64,000 nucleotides of DNA, taken from the NCBI RefSeq assembly GCF_000758705.1, contig NZ_CP009287.1, positions 6,572,001 to 6,636,000 of the forward strand. The letters run 5' to 3'. A model generated the notes under the pieces. That model searched no databases, was not told the origin of the DNA, and saw nothing but the letters and a program-made list of their open reading frames with translations. The translations under genes were made by a program, and so were the position numbers. This DNA is from Paenibacillus graminis. GTDB taxonomy: Bacteria; Bacillota; Bacilli; Paenibacillales; Paenibacillaceae. Positions 32,657 to 42,980 of the stretch are shown here, piece by piece (within the stretch, counting starts at the first letter, position 1; each line of letters starts with the position of its first letter).

Positions 32657-33829
32657 TTACTCCTTTCCTTTTTCCACATTCGTTGGAATGTGAATTACGA
32701 TTGTTGTGCCTTGATTCTCGGCTGACAGGATCTCCATTCTTCCTTCGAGCAGTTCCACGCGTTCCCGCATGCCGACCAGCCCAAAGCTTTCGCGGTTTGC
32801 CTGTTCACTGGTTTTTTTTACATTGAAGCCCAACCCGTTATCCTTCACGACAATTTTGATCAGCTGTGCCTGATAGGTGATTTCCACCAATACGTAACTT
32901 GGAAAAGCATGCTTGGCCGCATTCGACAACGCTTCCTGCACCAGACGGTATACTGCTGCCTCCATGGCTGATGACAGCCTGTGCTCCTTGCCCCTCGTTT
33001 CAAAGGAGGTACGGATTTTCGTCTTTTCCTCGTAATCATGCACGTATTTCCTAAGTGTCGGAATCAGTCCCAAATCGTCGAGCGCCATCGGGCGAAGATT
33101 AAAGATCACCTTCCGCATTTCTTCCAGACTGTATCTTACCTGCCCTTTCAAGTCTAGTACTTCGTCTTGCACCAACCCAAATTCCTGCTTTACCAGCATT
33201 CTTTCTACAATTTCCGTCCTTAGGACTAGATTCGCCAGCATTTGAGCAGGACCGTCATGAATTTCCCGGGCAATTCTCTTCCGTTCCTCTTCCTGAGCCA
33301 GGATTATTTTTAGTCCGATCATCTGTCTGTTTTTCGCAGATTCGACAATTCTAGTCACTTGTCCTAGTTCTCCGGATAGATATTCCAAAACAACGCTCAT
33401 TTGCGAACCGATGGATTCAGCGCGCTCTACCGAATTTTCGACACTGCGGACACGCATCTGCAGTTCATCGCGCCTGCTTCGAAGATAGACCTCCCGCTCC
33501 CTCGTCATCATGAGTTCTAGCTGAAGTTCTGTTGCTTTCTCATAAGCGACCCGGATATCCTTCTCGGAGTAGCGGACAAAATCCCGGCTGACCTCCGTCA
33601 GCCGGATCCGGGAGCGGTGGTACTGAAGCTCCAGCTTGTCTACCTTTTGTAATGTTTCATCCGTTTCTTCCATAACCCGCTGCAGTTCTTTGGTGAGTGC
33701 AACAAGCTCATCCCGTGCAACCTGCAATATTTCAAATATCTGATACTTGCTGCTCTCCATCACGTCGATGGTATTCTTAATGACGCGATCTATCGCATCG
33801 GCTTGAAATTCCACGGATGCTTGCCCCAT
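32657..33829 (-). CDS. degS: Sensor histidine kinase DegS
   Basis: Cytoplasmic histidine kinase partner of DegU. 390 residues, no membrane segment. N-terminal sensory half is a long coiled coil (about residues 30-170) typical of DegS. HisKA_3 box RIAREIHDGPAQM with the phosphorylated His at 191, then the HATPase region: LVQEALSNAAKHA (N box) and VVKDNGLGFN (G box) followed by GLVGMRERVELLEG. Start has only weak ribosome-site complementarity; a GTG six codons in is an alternative. Followed by degU with four bases between. Confidence 0.95.
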   Translation of the reverse strand: MGQASVEFQADAIDRVIKNTIDVMESSKYQIFEILQVARDELVALTKELQRVMEETDETLQKVDKLELQYHRSRIRLTEVSRDFVRYSEKDIRVAYEKATELQLELMMTREREVYLRSRRDELQMRVRSVENSVERAESIGSQMSVVLEYLSGELGQVTRIVESAKNRQMIGLKIILAQEEERKRIAREIHDGPAQMLANLVLRTEIVERMLVKQEFGLVQDEVLDLKGQVRYSLEEMRKVIFNLRPMALDDLGLIPTLRKYVHDYEEKTKIRTSFETRGKEHRLSSAMEAAVYRLVQEALSNAAKHAFPSYVLVEITYQAQLIKIVVKDNGLGFNVKKTSEQANRESFGLVGMRERVELLEGRMEILSAENQGTTIVIHIPTNVEKGKE

Positions 33830-33872
33830 TTCTATCGGATCGTATTAAAGGCTTTCCTTTAATATTACCATA

Positions 33873-36602
33873 TCACGATTCGATAGTTACGGTCTTCGTT
33901 TTCTGTTCCCATTTTACGGTTAATCCCAGCTGTTCCGAGACCAGTCTTAGCGGTACTAAAGTCCTGCCCTGTAGGATTAAAGGCGCTACTTCAGCAGTTT
34001 TGCGTTTACCATTCAATACAAATTCCTTTTTGTTAACCGTCAGGTCAAGTGCCTTGGCTCCACGGAGCACCATAATTTTCTTGGTGTTTTTATCCCATGC
34101 CGCACTGCCGCCAAAGGCATCCAAAACGACTTTAATCGGCACATAGGTGCTTGCATCTTTGACAATTGGAGCCACATCGATCGCCTTCTTTGCGCCGTTG
34201 ACCGTTATGGACTTGGAGCCGATACTCATTGCAGCGGTTCCCTTTGGAAGTCCGGCTTCACTGGAGAGCGAAGGCATTACGAAAGATATATTGTCAAAAG
34301 CAACCGTACCTGTCTTGGCCCGCTCATCCTGGCCTTCTTCCACATTGACCACATACAGGCGCTTCAGCGCTGCCGGGAATTTGATGCCCGAACCTGACAG
34401 ATCAATATTGAGGCTCTTCCAGCCGTTCCAGTCGATTACTTTGGCGAGATCGATATAGGATATGGCTCCGCTTCCGTCAACGACCTCAGCCCGGAGCCAG
34501 TTAAGACTCATATCCCCCTTCACATCAAGCGACATGGATGTTGCCGCAGCAGGAATGTTTTTGCCGCTGGTTCCATTAAGCTGGGCATAAGCGTACATCT
34601 TACCGCTGCCGGCTGTCATATCATAGCTGAGTGACAGCACTTTGGAGCCAGCTCTTTCTGCAGTGCCGGCCGCAACTCCAGCTGTTCCTGTCACGCTGTT
34701 AACATTGGATGTAAATGCAATAGGATAGCTTACATTTTCGAAATTCTCCCATGGGGTAGCTGCAGCGGCCGATAGTACAACTGCTGTGCTGAATCCGTCA
34801 TAACGGGCGATAGCATAACCTGTCGTCACTCCAGGGTCTACCGAATCGACCGTCAATTTGCCGTCCTGCACACTGCCCTTAAAGCCGATAAGCTCCCATT
34901 TCAAGGATGCAGGTGGAACGGTAAGCGAGGCTCCATTTTCTGCCACAGCTGTCACCGGCACCGATACTGATGCTCCTGGGGTAAGCGGTGCTGTAGCTGT
35001 CCCCACCGTCAGGCTGGATAAATTCTCACCACCCAGTACCGTAACCTCCGTCGAGGCACTGGCTGCGCCGCTGGCAGCCTTTATTGTCGCTGTACCGGCT
35101 TTGACTGCGGTGGCTTCCCCGCCGTTTACAGTTACGCTTCCGTTACTTGCAGTCCACGAAGGGTTGCCGGATGCTACATCAATTGGATTGTAGTAAGTAT
35201 CATAACCTTTTAATGAGTATGTTGCCTTTTGCCCGATCAGCAGTACTGTGCTGCCGCTAATCTTAATCCCTTTCACTTCCCCCTTGGGAGCCGAGGTATA
35301 GACACCCAGGCCATTGACGACACTGCGCTGCTCGGTGCCATATTCGGTATTGAAGGTAAGTGTGGTGGAAGTTTCCGCAAGCGGCCGGTCTACCATCGTT
35401 GTAGAGCCGCCTCCGTCCAGATTCATGCCTTTCCAGACACCGATGTTCGACATGAAGTTTTGCAGTTCAGTCAGCGACATGCCTGCGCTGTTGGCATTAT
35501 CCTCCACTGCAATCACGTACACATACTGTCCACTCTGCGAATAACCCAGTGCTGTACGGGCGCGGAAGCCGCCGATACTGGAAGTCGAACGGGAAAAGGA
35601 GGTCGCCTTCCCATCGTTCACCAGAATGGTATGTCCTCCGATCATCATCTGCAGGCTGGCCGGATCAAGCTCCTGCTGCGTGGATTTGGACTTCAGGGTG
35701 TACGCACTGCTGAGCTTTTGCCCTACAGCAAGATGGTTTTTCACAAACTGTGCCCCAAGTCCGTGTGTCCGTAAGATGTAGGCTCCTTTTGGAACAGCCA
35801 TGGACAAGGCCTTATCTGCTGAAATCTGGGTGATGATATCATTCTCTACAAGCACCTCTGTAGGTGTAGTGGAGCTGTTCTTAGGACGCTCCAGCGCAGT
35901 CCAGGCATCTGTATAGATGTAAGCCGCATTGGCATGACTATACGTAGAGCTGCCGTCCTCGGGGCTGTATGCCCCCTTATTGATGCCTGCCAGCGGAAAC
36001 TGCGCTCCGTCCTCTGCAGTAAGCAGCCCCTCGAACGAATACTGGTCGATTACGGGCTTGCGGTCCTTGGTCACAGCAAAGGCGTACATTCCGTTAAGCT
36101 GCGAAGGTGTAGATACTACAACCCCGCCGGATACCTGTCCCCCGATAGGGGCACCTTCACCGCCTGTATTGAAATAGTCACCGTTTACTGCGGCTACCGC
36201 TCCTGTCTCCGCAGCCATACCGCCGGTACTTTGCCGTGTAGTTAATTTGCCGCCTTTGCCGGTCATTACATCCAGGGATACGTAAGGATTGTTTAGATCT
36301 ACGCGAATCACATCTGCCAGACCGGTTGCCGTTTTCCCGGAACGGACCGTTGTGAATTTATACTTCATCATAATAGCCCCTGAGGTAATGACCTCTTCAC
36401 CCAGCTTGGTTACGTTCAAGGAGGATGCTGCTTGGGCAACAGAGGCCGATCCCTGAGCCCATTGCGGCAGCCCCTCATTGCCCAGGACAGGCATGATCCA
36501 CAACACACCGGCTAATGAGGCAGCAATCCATTTTTTAGCCGGCAGCTTTTTCATTCCCCGTAGCTGTTCCTCGTTCTTCTTCCCCATGAAAACTTCATTC
36601 AT
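33873..36602 (-). CDS. Exported phosphodiester glycosidase with copper-amine-oxidase-like C-terminus
   Basis: Large exported protein. The family's NAGPA domain cleaves phosphodiester-linked sugars; the substrate is unknown, and wall teichoic acid or polymer linkage is a possibility. 909 residues. N-terminal membrane or signal segment (WIAASLAGVLWIMPVLG). Domain order: NAGPA-type catalytic domain (about 90-435) with AAVNGDYFNTGGEGAPIG and VWKGMNLDGGGSTTMVD; an Ig-like bacterial domain (about 445-530); a galactose-binding-like region (about 640-770); and a copper-amine-oxidase N-terminal-like domain (last 110 residues: TYVPIKVVLDAFGG, TLVPLRLVSEQLG). The last type is a common extracellular module in Paenibacillus and probably binds the wall. 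It lies just upstream of degS. Confidence 0.87.
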   Translation of the reverse strand: MNEVFMGKKNEEQLRGMKKLPAKKWIAASLAGVLWIMPVLGNEGLPQWAQGSASVAQAASSLNVTKLGEEVITSGAIMMKYKFTTVRSGKTATGLADVIRVDLNNPYVSLDVMTGKGGKLTTRQSTGGMAAETGAVAAVNGDYFNTGGEGAPIGGQVSGGVVVSTPSQLNGMYAFAVTKDRKPVIDQYSFEGLLTAEDGAQFPLAGINKGAYSPEDGSSTYSHANAAYIYTDAWTALERPKNSSTTPTEVLVENDIITQISADKALSMAVPKGAYILRTHGLGAQFVKNHLAVGQKLSSAYTLKSKSTQQELDPASLQMMIGGHTILVNDGKATSFSRSTSSIGGFRARTALGYSQSGQYVYVIAVEDNANSAGMSLTELQNFMSNIGVWKGMNLDGGGSTTMVDRPLAETSTTLTFNTEYGTEQRSVVNGLGVYTSAPKGEVKGIKISGSTVLLIGQKATYSLKGYDTYYNPIDVASGNPSWTASNGSVTVNGGEATAVKAGTATIKAASGAASASTEVTVLGGENLSSLTVGTATAPLTPGASVSVPVTAVAENGASLTVPPASLKWELIGFKGSVQDGKLTVDSVDPGVTTGYAIARYDGFSTAVVLSAAAATPWENFENVSYPIAFTSNVNSVTGTAGVAAGTAERAGSKVLSLSYDMTAGSGKMYAYAQLNGTSGKNIPAAATSMSLDVKGDMSLNWLRAEVVDGSGAISYIDLAKVIDWNGWKSLNIDLSGSGIKFPAALKRLYVVNVEEGQDERAKTGTVAFDNISFVMPSLSSEAGLPKGTAAMSIGSKSITVNGAKKAIDVAPIVKDASTYVPIKVVLDAFGGSAAWDKNTKKIMVLRGAKALDLTVNKKEFVLNGKRKTAEVAPLILQGRTLVPLRLVSEQLGLTVKWEQKTKTVTIES

Positions 36603-36773
36603 TTCAGCGTAACTCTCCCATCTCCATTATCAAATATAAACGTCTTTCAAAGGCAGGCACCACGTTCCTAGTTTCCTGCTATACCTTTAATAGACTGATT
36701 TCGAGAGGAAAAGTTGCGAATATTGCTAGACTGGGTCCAATTTGTCAGCTGACTAAAACGGTTCCTGGAATGC

Positions 36774-36799
36774 AAAAAGGCCCCGTATCCACGGGGCCT
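36774..36799 (-). terminator. Terminator after the first large S-layer protein gene
   Basis: A 9-bp perfect stem (36778-36786 with 36791-36799) and five Ts on the minus strand. Confidence 0.9.
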
Positions 36800-36818
36800 C
36801 CGTACAACATGACTCTCT

Positions 36819-39800
36819 TTACAAATATCCGGCCATGGTAAGCATCCGCTGCAGCATAACTGCAGCTTGGGCGCGTGTGGCATTCCCCTGAGGCTGGAAT
36901 TCAGTGGTAGTCATCCCCAGGATAATCCCTTGCTGCACAGCCTTCGCAACAAATTCAGCAGCTTGGTTCTGAATCTTGGAGCGGTCTTTAAATGCTGCCA
37001 ATGCGGTAGCAGAAGTTCCATTTAGAGTTATCGGATGTCCGGTATACTCCATAGCCCGGATAATCATAATCGCCAGCTGCTCGCGGGTGATATTATCATT
37101 GGGGCGGAATGTCGCATCCGTATTTCCGGTAATCACTCCCGCTTTGGCAGCCGCACCAATATAATCGCCAGTTTGGGTGGAAGGCTGCACATCTCTAAAC
37201 CGCTGTGCCGTCTCACGGTTGCCAAGCAGCCCCAGCCCGCGGCTTAGCATGACCGCAAATTCTGCACGGGTAATCTTCTGTTCAGGCTTGAAGGTGCTGC
37301 CATAGCTGCTGTCGATTATATTCTTGGCGGCAAGCTGTGACACAATAGATTTGCTCCAATGGCTATTCATATCAGTAAAGCTCCGGGTCGAGAGGAATGT
37401 GCCCACGACCTGGTTGCCTACAGTACTGGCTGTAACCACTGTATAACTGCCAGCCGAACTCAGCTTGGTAGGGAGATAAGCGGCATCATAGTAGGCAAGA
37501 TCCAGCCGGGCCGCCGAAACTTGCTCACTATTCAGCGTAGCTGTCGTACGGACTGCGTACTCTGCTGGTACGCTCAGCGCGGTAGTGTTGGCATAATTGC
37601 TGCTCACCACTGCGCTCAAGCGGATATCCATAAGTCCAGTGACGGTCTGAAGCCCCTGCGACTGAAGCTTCTGCTCAAACGGTGTAAAGGTTCCGGCAGG
37701 GACCTTTTCCAGCCGCAGTACAAGCGAAATGTTTTTGCTGTCTGAAATCAAAGTCGCGGCAAGACTGTTCATGTTCACGTCATTCAGCGCGAGACGGTAC
37801 AAATGGTCGCCATAACGTAAAAGGAAAGTAGCCTTACTGTCACGGTTAACTGCATCCAGCAGCGGTTTGAGCGGCACACTCACATAAGCTGACTGATCGG
37901 TTGAAGGCACCTCAAATGCTAATGTAGAAGTACCCTGTTTGTATACATAATCATAGCTGGCAGCCAGGCGGTCAGCGGTCAGGTTGTATCTTTTTACCGA
38001 TTGGCTGTATACAGAACGATCATCTGCTGCTGTAGAGGAATCACTTTTGAGCAAAGGATATTCTTTTCCGAACTCACTTGCTGCAAGTGTCCCCAGGTAT
38101 GAGGGACGGCCAGCTGTCGAGGAATTTCCTGCCACCCCCGTCTGATTCTGTACCGAGAGCGCGGTAAAGGGAGTTAAGAGATTCCCGCTTTGATCCGAGA
38201 TCGTCCCTGAACCAGACATGTAGGACAAATCAACCGTTTGACCGCTCTTCACGACACTGGATAACATCAATTTAAGCGAATTGCCAGAGATATAGTAGGA
38301 TTGTATACCAATAGTGCTGCCGTCAAATCTGACCCCGAATTGGTTGGCGTTCAGCGCTGATGAGGCTTGCATGGTTTTGCTGAATGTTACTAGCAGTTCG
38401 TCGCCCGTTATTGTTGCTGAACTAATATCTGAAACTGTGGTTCCCGAAATGTTTACGGGCTGCTGATTCAAATAGGGAGCGCGGTTACCGTTAAGATCGA
38501 TGATCCCTGAAGTCCCCGGTACATATGAAACTGTAGTCGGCTGATTAACCGCCAGCGCACTCTGGAGCGTCAAGGTAACTTGATTGCCGCCAGCGGCTAC
38601 TGCCGTAACGTAGTTAGGTTTACTGCCTACCAGAACGGAAAACTGGCTGATCATTGGGAGACTGCTTGAGGATAACCCCTCGTTATACGTCAGTATGATT
38701 TTGTTGCCGGAACCTGCCGCATTCTGAAATCCCGGAGGCACATTATCAGCACTGTTGCGGATATAAAAATCACTAAAATTTGCTACATTTTGTCCGTTCG
38801 TATCCACTACGGGATAAGAGCCCGCAGTATAGGACACCCGGATAACCTGGGTGTTCGTTGCAGCGTTATCTAAACTTAAATTTATCTTTGCGCCACTGGA
38901 TGATATAGCGTTTACCCCAAGCGAATAACCATCTGCATAAACGTTGAACTGGCTGTAGGCATTGGGATTGACTGCTTGCAGAGCATCATTAAAATTCAGC
39001 AAAACAGTTTTTCCGGTAAGAGTCCCGTCTTTTATAGTAGTCAGCGCAGACTGGACTCCGTTCACTACCTGATACTGTGAAAAGGTACTGGCATTATTAC
39101 CGCTCAAATCCTGAATGGGGCGCAGCCCGCCTGAATAACTGACCTTGATAACCTGGCCTACAGTGACCCCTGTATTTAACGTGATATAGATACTATCTCC
39201 TTGAATGGAAATACCGTCAATAGCGCGCTTCTCATCATTAACGGTAACTGCAAAGCTGGATGGCAGCAGCGCTGCCTCTGTTTTCAGCGCCTCGTCATAT
39301 TTCAGACGGATCGTGCGGTTATTCTCTACTTGGGCCGACTTAAGCACGGGAGCAGTCTTGTCCAGAGAATAGGTCTGAAAGCTCCAGGCATTTTTGCCGC
39401 TTAGTCCACTGTAGATCACTTGGCTGTTGTTGGCATCCACAAAAGCGCCATTCGCAATATCCAAGTAGTACGTCGTATTATTGTCAAATGCTGCAGCGGG
39501 AGTTACAATGAACTCTTTGGCTGAGGCGCCCGCTGAGAGGGTGGATTCCAGCTTTGTTCCATCCCCTTTATATAGGATTACCGGACCGGCTACCTTATTA
39601 TTAAGAACAACATTCCGGTTAAAGGTAATTTTGATCGCCGGATTTAGACTTACCGATTCGCTGCGGTCTGCCGGAGAAAGGGCCTCGATGCCAAACCCCT
39701 TGACTTCACTTGTGGTATAACTCCATGTAAGCGGACCTGAAGCCGGAAATAAATTTCCATCCTGATCATGAAAAGCTCCCTGCGGCACAGTAACGGTATA

Positions 39801-40844
39801 CATAGTTTTTTCCAGCAGAGGATTTGCTTCTGAGGCCGCGTCTATTGTAATTGTCGGCGTACCGCCTCCGGTAACCGCTGTAGAGTTGACGTTAAAATAT
39901 CTTGGCCCCCCCGAACTGTTAACCGGTGCAAGCGAGATCACTCCCGCATTCGGCATCATCGGACGGTCAAAACCTAGCAGAAGATCACTAGTAGGATTTA
40001 CTCCAGTAGAACCCCCGGCAGGAGAAACGTTGGCGCCTGCTCCAGTGCTTTTGGCTGTGAAGCTCCATATGCTGCCGCTGGAGACCCCGGAGAATGTCCG
40101 GTTCTCATCATCTTTTAGCGCATAGTTATCAATCAACACATAATATGTACTCCCTGGGGTTAGCTTACTGGCCAATGTCATACTTACAGCAGTGGTAGTC
40201 CCATCCGTCTGCACATTAACATTAGGTTCTCCATCCTTGAATTTGAACTCCTGAACAAGCGTGTTATCTGCTGAAGAGATAAGCTTGGCAGACCCTCCGC
40301 CTTTTTGCAGTTTTTTATCCAGTTTGAAGCTCAGCTGATTTAGTGTTGCCGAATCTACCCGCGAGTTGTTCACCGGCGAAAACTCCGTTATCGATACTCC
40401 CTGACTTGCTTCCGGAGAAGTGGTAAATTCCCAGGATACCGCGGATGACTCAGCTCCTGATCCGTCTTTGAACAATCCTTTAGGGAGCGATACGGTATAG
40501 CTCTTGTTAGGCTCTAACGGCTTGTCAGCCCCCCATCTGATTTCATAGTAATTGGAGCTGCCGACTAGACCCAAAGTGCCAACAGATACAGTGACAAAGG
40601 GATTCCCAGCCTGAGTTATCGTGATATCCCCGTTCTGGGGATTTACCACACGGTCAAAGCTCAATTTGATCGAGGAACCTAGGCTGATATTTTTCTCTCC
40701 TGCGGCCGGCGAAGTTGCTGACATTCCAAATTCACCCGCAGCATAGACTGCCGGTGTTCCAAGTCCAAGTGTTGGGGAGACAGTCCCCAATAGCAAATCT
40801 CCTGCCAGAATGAGTGCTGCCCATATGGTAATTTTTCTTTTCAT
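36819..40844 (-). CDS. Large surface protein with Ig-like repeats and three C-terminal SLH domains
   Basis: Predicted S-layer or surface protein. The ATG at 40842-40844 has AGAGGAG upstream (11-base gap); the frame runs on to a TTG at 40863-40865. About 1341 residues: Lys-rich signal peptide (KRKITIWAALILAGDLLLG), then a series of Big_5-type Ig-like domains, each starting near a phrase such as SPAAGEKNISLGSSIKLSFDR or SPADRSESVSLNPAIKITFNR, then four or five SwmB-like domains of about 100 residues (KTVLLNFNDAL, NKIILTYNEGL, DELLVTFSKTM), then three C-terminal SLH domains with TRAEFAVML, TREQLAIMI and TRAQAAVML. The SLH end would bind the CsaB-pyruvylated polymer. Long but intact. Confidence 0.92.
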   Translation of the reverse strand: MKRKITIWAALILAGDLLLGTVSPTLGLGTPAVYAAGEFGMSATSPAAGEKNISLGSSIKLSFDRVVNPQNGDITITQAGNPFVTVSVGTLGLVGSSNYYEIRWGADKPLEPNKSYTVSLPKGLFKDGSGAESSAVSWEFTTSPEASQGVSITEFSPVNNSRVDSATLNQLSFKLDKKLQKGGGSAKLISSADNTLVQEFKFKDGEPNVNVQTDGTTTAVSMTLASKLTPGSTYYVLIDNYALKDDENRTFSGVSSGSIWSFTAKSTGAGANVSPAGGSTGVNPTSDLLLGFDRPMMPNAGVISLAPVNSSGGPRYFNVNSTAVTGGGTPTITIDAASEANPLLEKTMYTVTVPQGAFHDQDGNLFPASGPLTWSYTTSEVKGFGIEALSPADRSESVSLNPAIKITFNRNVVLNNKVAGPVILYKGDGTKLESTLSAGASAKEFIVTPAAAFDNNTTYYLDIANGAFVDANNSQVIYSGLSGKNAWSFQTYSLDKTAPVLKSAQVENNRTIRLKYDEALKTEAALLPSSFAVTVNDEKRAIDGISIQGDSIYITLNTGVTVGQVIKVSYSGGLRPIQDLSGNNASTFSQYQVVNGVQSALTTIKDGTLTGKTVLLNFNDALQAVNPNAYSQFNVYADGYSLGVNAISSSGAKINLSLDNAATNTQVIRVSYTAGSYPVVDTNGQNVANFSDFYIRNSADNVPPGFQNAAGSGNKIILTYNEGLSSSSLPMISQFSVLVGSKPNYVTAVAAGGNQVTLTLQSALAVNQPTTVSYVPGTSGIIDLNGNRAPYLNQQPVNISGTTVSDISSATITGDELLVTFSKTMQASSALNANQFGVRFDGSTIGIQSYYISGNSLKLMLSSVVKSGQTVDLSYMSGSGTISDQSGNLLTPFTALSVQNQTGVAGNSSTAGRPSYLGTLAASEFGKEYPLLKSDSSTAADDRSVYSQSVKRYNLTADRLAASYDYVYKQGTSTLAFEVPSTDQSAYVSVPLKPLLDAVNRDSKATFLLRYGDHLYRLALNDVNMNSLAATLISDSKNISLVLRLEKVPAGTFTPFEQKLQSQGLQTVTGLMDIRLSAVVSSNYANTTALSVPAEYAVRTTATLNSEQVSAARLDLAYYDAAYLPTKLSSAGSYTVVTASTVGNQVVGTFLSTRSFTDMNSHWSKSIVSQLAAKNIIDSSYGSTFKPEQKITRAEFAVMLSRGLGLLGNRETAQRFRDVQPSTQTGDYIGAAAKAGVITGNTDATFRPNDNITREQLAIMIIRAMEYTGHPITLNGTSATALAAFKDRSKIQNQAAEFVAKAVQQGIILGMTTTEFQPQGNATRAQAAVMLQRMLTMAGYL

Positions 40845-40979
40845 GTGGTGATAGACTCCTCTCAAGCCAAACTTTCGTTTTTACATATATTCTTATATTT
40901 CGGTTAAAAGGCTTCCAAAGTTTAGAAGGCGTCCCAGGCGAAACAAGGTAAATAGGAATCACTGAATTTTCGGGCACAC

Positions 40980-41029
40980 AAAAAAACCCGCAGCAGCTGG
41001 CTCCAATGATCGAAGCGCTGTCCTGCGGG
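40980..41029 (-). terminator. Terminator after metK
   Basis: Stem of about 11 pairs with a two-base bulge (40987-40997 with 41017-41029), then seven Ts on the minus strand. Confidence 0.85.
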
Positions 41030-41073
41030 CCTGCATATAATAAGGAAGAAATTCTTATAAAACCTACAATAGC

Positions 41074-42276
41074 TTATAATCCGGCCTGGCCCCTCAGCAT
41101 TTCAGCTTTATCCACGCGCTCCCAAGGAAGATCAACATCCGTCCGTCCAAAATGACCATAAGCTGCAGTTTGTCTATAGAGTGGTTTGCGCAGATCCAGC
41201 ATTGAGATAATACCGGCTGGACGTAGATCAAAATTGCTGCTGATCAGCTCAGCCAGCTTTTCTTCACTAATTTTGCCTGTTCCGTATGTATCTACATTAA
41301 TCGAGACAGGGTTAGCTACACCAATCGCATACGCCAATTGAATCTCGCATTTGTCAGCAAGCCCGGCAGCCACTAGATTCTTAGCCACATAACGCGCTGC
41401 ATAAGCGGCGGAACGGTCGACTTTGGTTGGATCTTTACCTGAAAAAGCTCCGCCTCCGTGACGGGCATACCCGCCATAGGTATCGACAATGATTTTGCGC
41501 CCGGTTAGACCGGCGTCTCCTTGCGGACCGCCAATGACGAAACGGCCAGTAGGGTTAATGAAATATTTAGTGTTCTCGTCAAGCAGCTCAGAAGGTACCA
41601 CCGGCAAAATTACATATTCCTTAATGTCCGCCTGAATTTGTTCAAGTGAGATTTCTTCGGCATGCTGGGTAGAGACAACTATCGTATCCACGCGCACCGG
41701 TCTTTCATTATCATATTCAATAGTGACCTGGGTTTTGCCGTCCGGACGCAAATAATTAAGCGTTCCATCCTTGCGCACCTCAGAGAGGCGGCGGGCAATA
41801 CGATGAGACAAGGCAATAGGCAGCGGCATTAATTCAGGCGTTTCATTTGTCGCAAAACCAAACATCAGCCCTTGGTCACCCGCACCAATATTCGCCGTTT
41901 CCTCGGCAACCTGTGCAGGGTCACGATTTTCCAATGCAGCGTTTACACCTTGTGCGATATCAGCCGATTGCTCATTCAGCGAGGTCAGCACTGCACAGGT
42001 ATTATAGTCAAAACCATATTTTGCGCGGGTATAACCAATCTCTTTGAGTGTATTGCGCACAATTGCCGGGATATCTACATATTCCGACTTGGTGCTGATT
42101 TCCCCTATGACCAACACCAGACCAGTGGCAACAGCTACTTCACAGGCTACACGGGCATTGGGATCATTAGCCAAAAACGCATCAAGGACTGCATCGGATA
42201 TCTGATCGCAGATCTTATCGGGATGCCCTTCTGTTACGGACTCTGAAGTAAACAAATGACGTCCTTTAATAGACAA
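41074..42276 (-). CDS. metK: S-adenosylmethionine synthetase
   Basis: Makes SAM from methionine and ATP. 400 residues, the usual size. Motifs: [18 protein letters not shown] (about 10-27), [21 protein letters not shown] (methionine-site region), and [19 protein letters not shown] with the phosphate loop. Start is TTG at 42274-42276, after GGGAGG with eight bases of spacing; this fits the family's N-terminal length. Unlike metK in Bacillus, no SAM-I riboswitch could be recognised in the 190 bases upstream. It stands between S-layer and spore genes, monocistronic. Confidence 0.97.
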   Translation of the reverse strand: MSIKGRHLFTSESVTEGHPDKICDQISDAVLDAFLANDPNARVACEVAVATGLVLVIGEISTKSEYVDIPAIVRNTLKEIGYTRAKYGFDYNTCAVLTSLNEQSADIAQGVNAALENRDPAQVAEETANIGAGDQGLMFGFATNETPELMPLPIALSHRIARRLSEVRKDGTLNYLRPDGKTQVTIEYDNERPVRVDTIVVSTQHAEEISLEQIQADIKEYVILPVVPSELLDENTKYFINPTGRFVIGGPQGDAGLTGRKIIVDTYGGYARHGGGAFSGKDPTKVDRSAAYAARYVAKNLVAAGLADKCEIQLAYAIGVANPVSINVDTYGTGKISEEKLAELISSNFDLRPAGIISMLDLRKPLYRQTAAYGHFGRTDVDLPWERVDKAEMLRGQAGL

Positions 42277-42440
42277 TACAACAACCTCCCATATTGTTAG
42301 TCTGACACTGTATAAGGGGATGCTTCAACGGCTGCCAGAACAGATGAATTTTGTAATGATAGAACTAGCAGATCCGCTTCCAACTAGAATTAATCCATTC
42401 CCCAGACTCAATAATCATAGTTGATATTGTCAGATAAGTT

Positions 42441-42473
42441 CAAAAAATGAACCTTTTCCGATTGGAAAAGGTT
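42441..42473 (-). terminator. Terminator after the SASP gene
   Basis: Stem of ten pairs (42450-42459 with 42464-42473), four-base loop, then a T run on the minus strand. Confidence 0.88.
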
Positions 42474-42534
42474 TATGGCTTTCCACAAAAGTCATATTAT
42501 CTTATTTACCGGATGGTGTCAATTCAACCCATTC

Positions 42535-42804
42535 TTATTTAAAAAGAGACTGTTCGGCCTGCTTCACAAGCCTCTTGGTAATTTCCCCTCCAACAGATCC
42601 ATTGTCCCGGGAAGTGAGATGTCCCAGATACGGAGAACCATACCCCATCGAGCTGCCTGTTACCCCAAACTCAGAAGCAAATTCAGTATCAGCCCCTCCG
42701 CCATAAGAAGCACCATATAAACCAAACTCAGAAGCAATCTCGTACTGCATTTGTTTCAGCATTGCCCGGCTTTCCGGTACCACAGTGCGATTATTACGTG
42801 CCAT
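42535..42804 (-). CDS. Alpha/beta-type small acid-soluble spore protein with a doubled protease site
   Basis: SASPs coat and protect spore DNA and are cut by the Gpr protease on germination. The ATG at 42802-42804 has AGGAGG ten bases upstream; the frame is open further but without a ribosome site. 89 residues. The DNA-binding C-terminal motif SVGGEITKRLVKQAEQSL is intact. Near the N-terminus, VPESRAMLKQMQYEIASEFG is typical, but a second copy of the cleavage-type motif, TEFASEFGV, follows about 20 residues later, after a Gly- and Tyr-rich stretch. Confidence 0.9.
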   Translation of the reverse strand: MARNNRTVVPESRAMLKQMQYEIASEFGLYGASYGGGADTEFASEFGVTGSSMGYGSPYLGHLTSRDNGSVGGEITKRLVKQAEQSLFK

Positions 42805-42839
42805 GTCTATTGCACCTCCTGAAGATTTTAAGAATACAG

Positions 42840-42869
42840 GAGTATTGTGTGCCGGGGTTGCTGCATTCA
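42840..42869 (-). promoter_or_regulatory. Candidate sigma-G promoter for the SASP gene
   Basis: TGAATG, 17-base spacer, AATACTC on the minus strand. Five of seven matches to the -10 as I recall it; expected for a forespore SASP gene. Confidence 0.35.
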
Positions 42870-42980
42870 GTCGTATCAATCTTTGTTAACAGTGGTAATG
42901 AGTGCCGCTCAGGTATGATTTTTGCTTAAACAGGCAACATTATTATAGAAGCAGGTCATGTCGGATCATATGATAAACGA

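Noticed and set aside
33846..33864. Small palindrome TTAAAGG-AAAG-CCTTTAA between the glycosidase gene and degS
   Set aside because: No T tract and only 43 bases of gap; not enough to call a terminator or an operator.
42277..42470. SAM riboswitch before metK
   Set aside because: I looked for the conserved S-box core and could not find it; the region shows only a hairpin belonging to the SASP gene.
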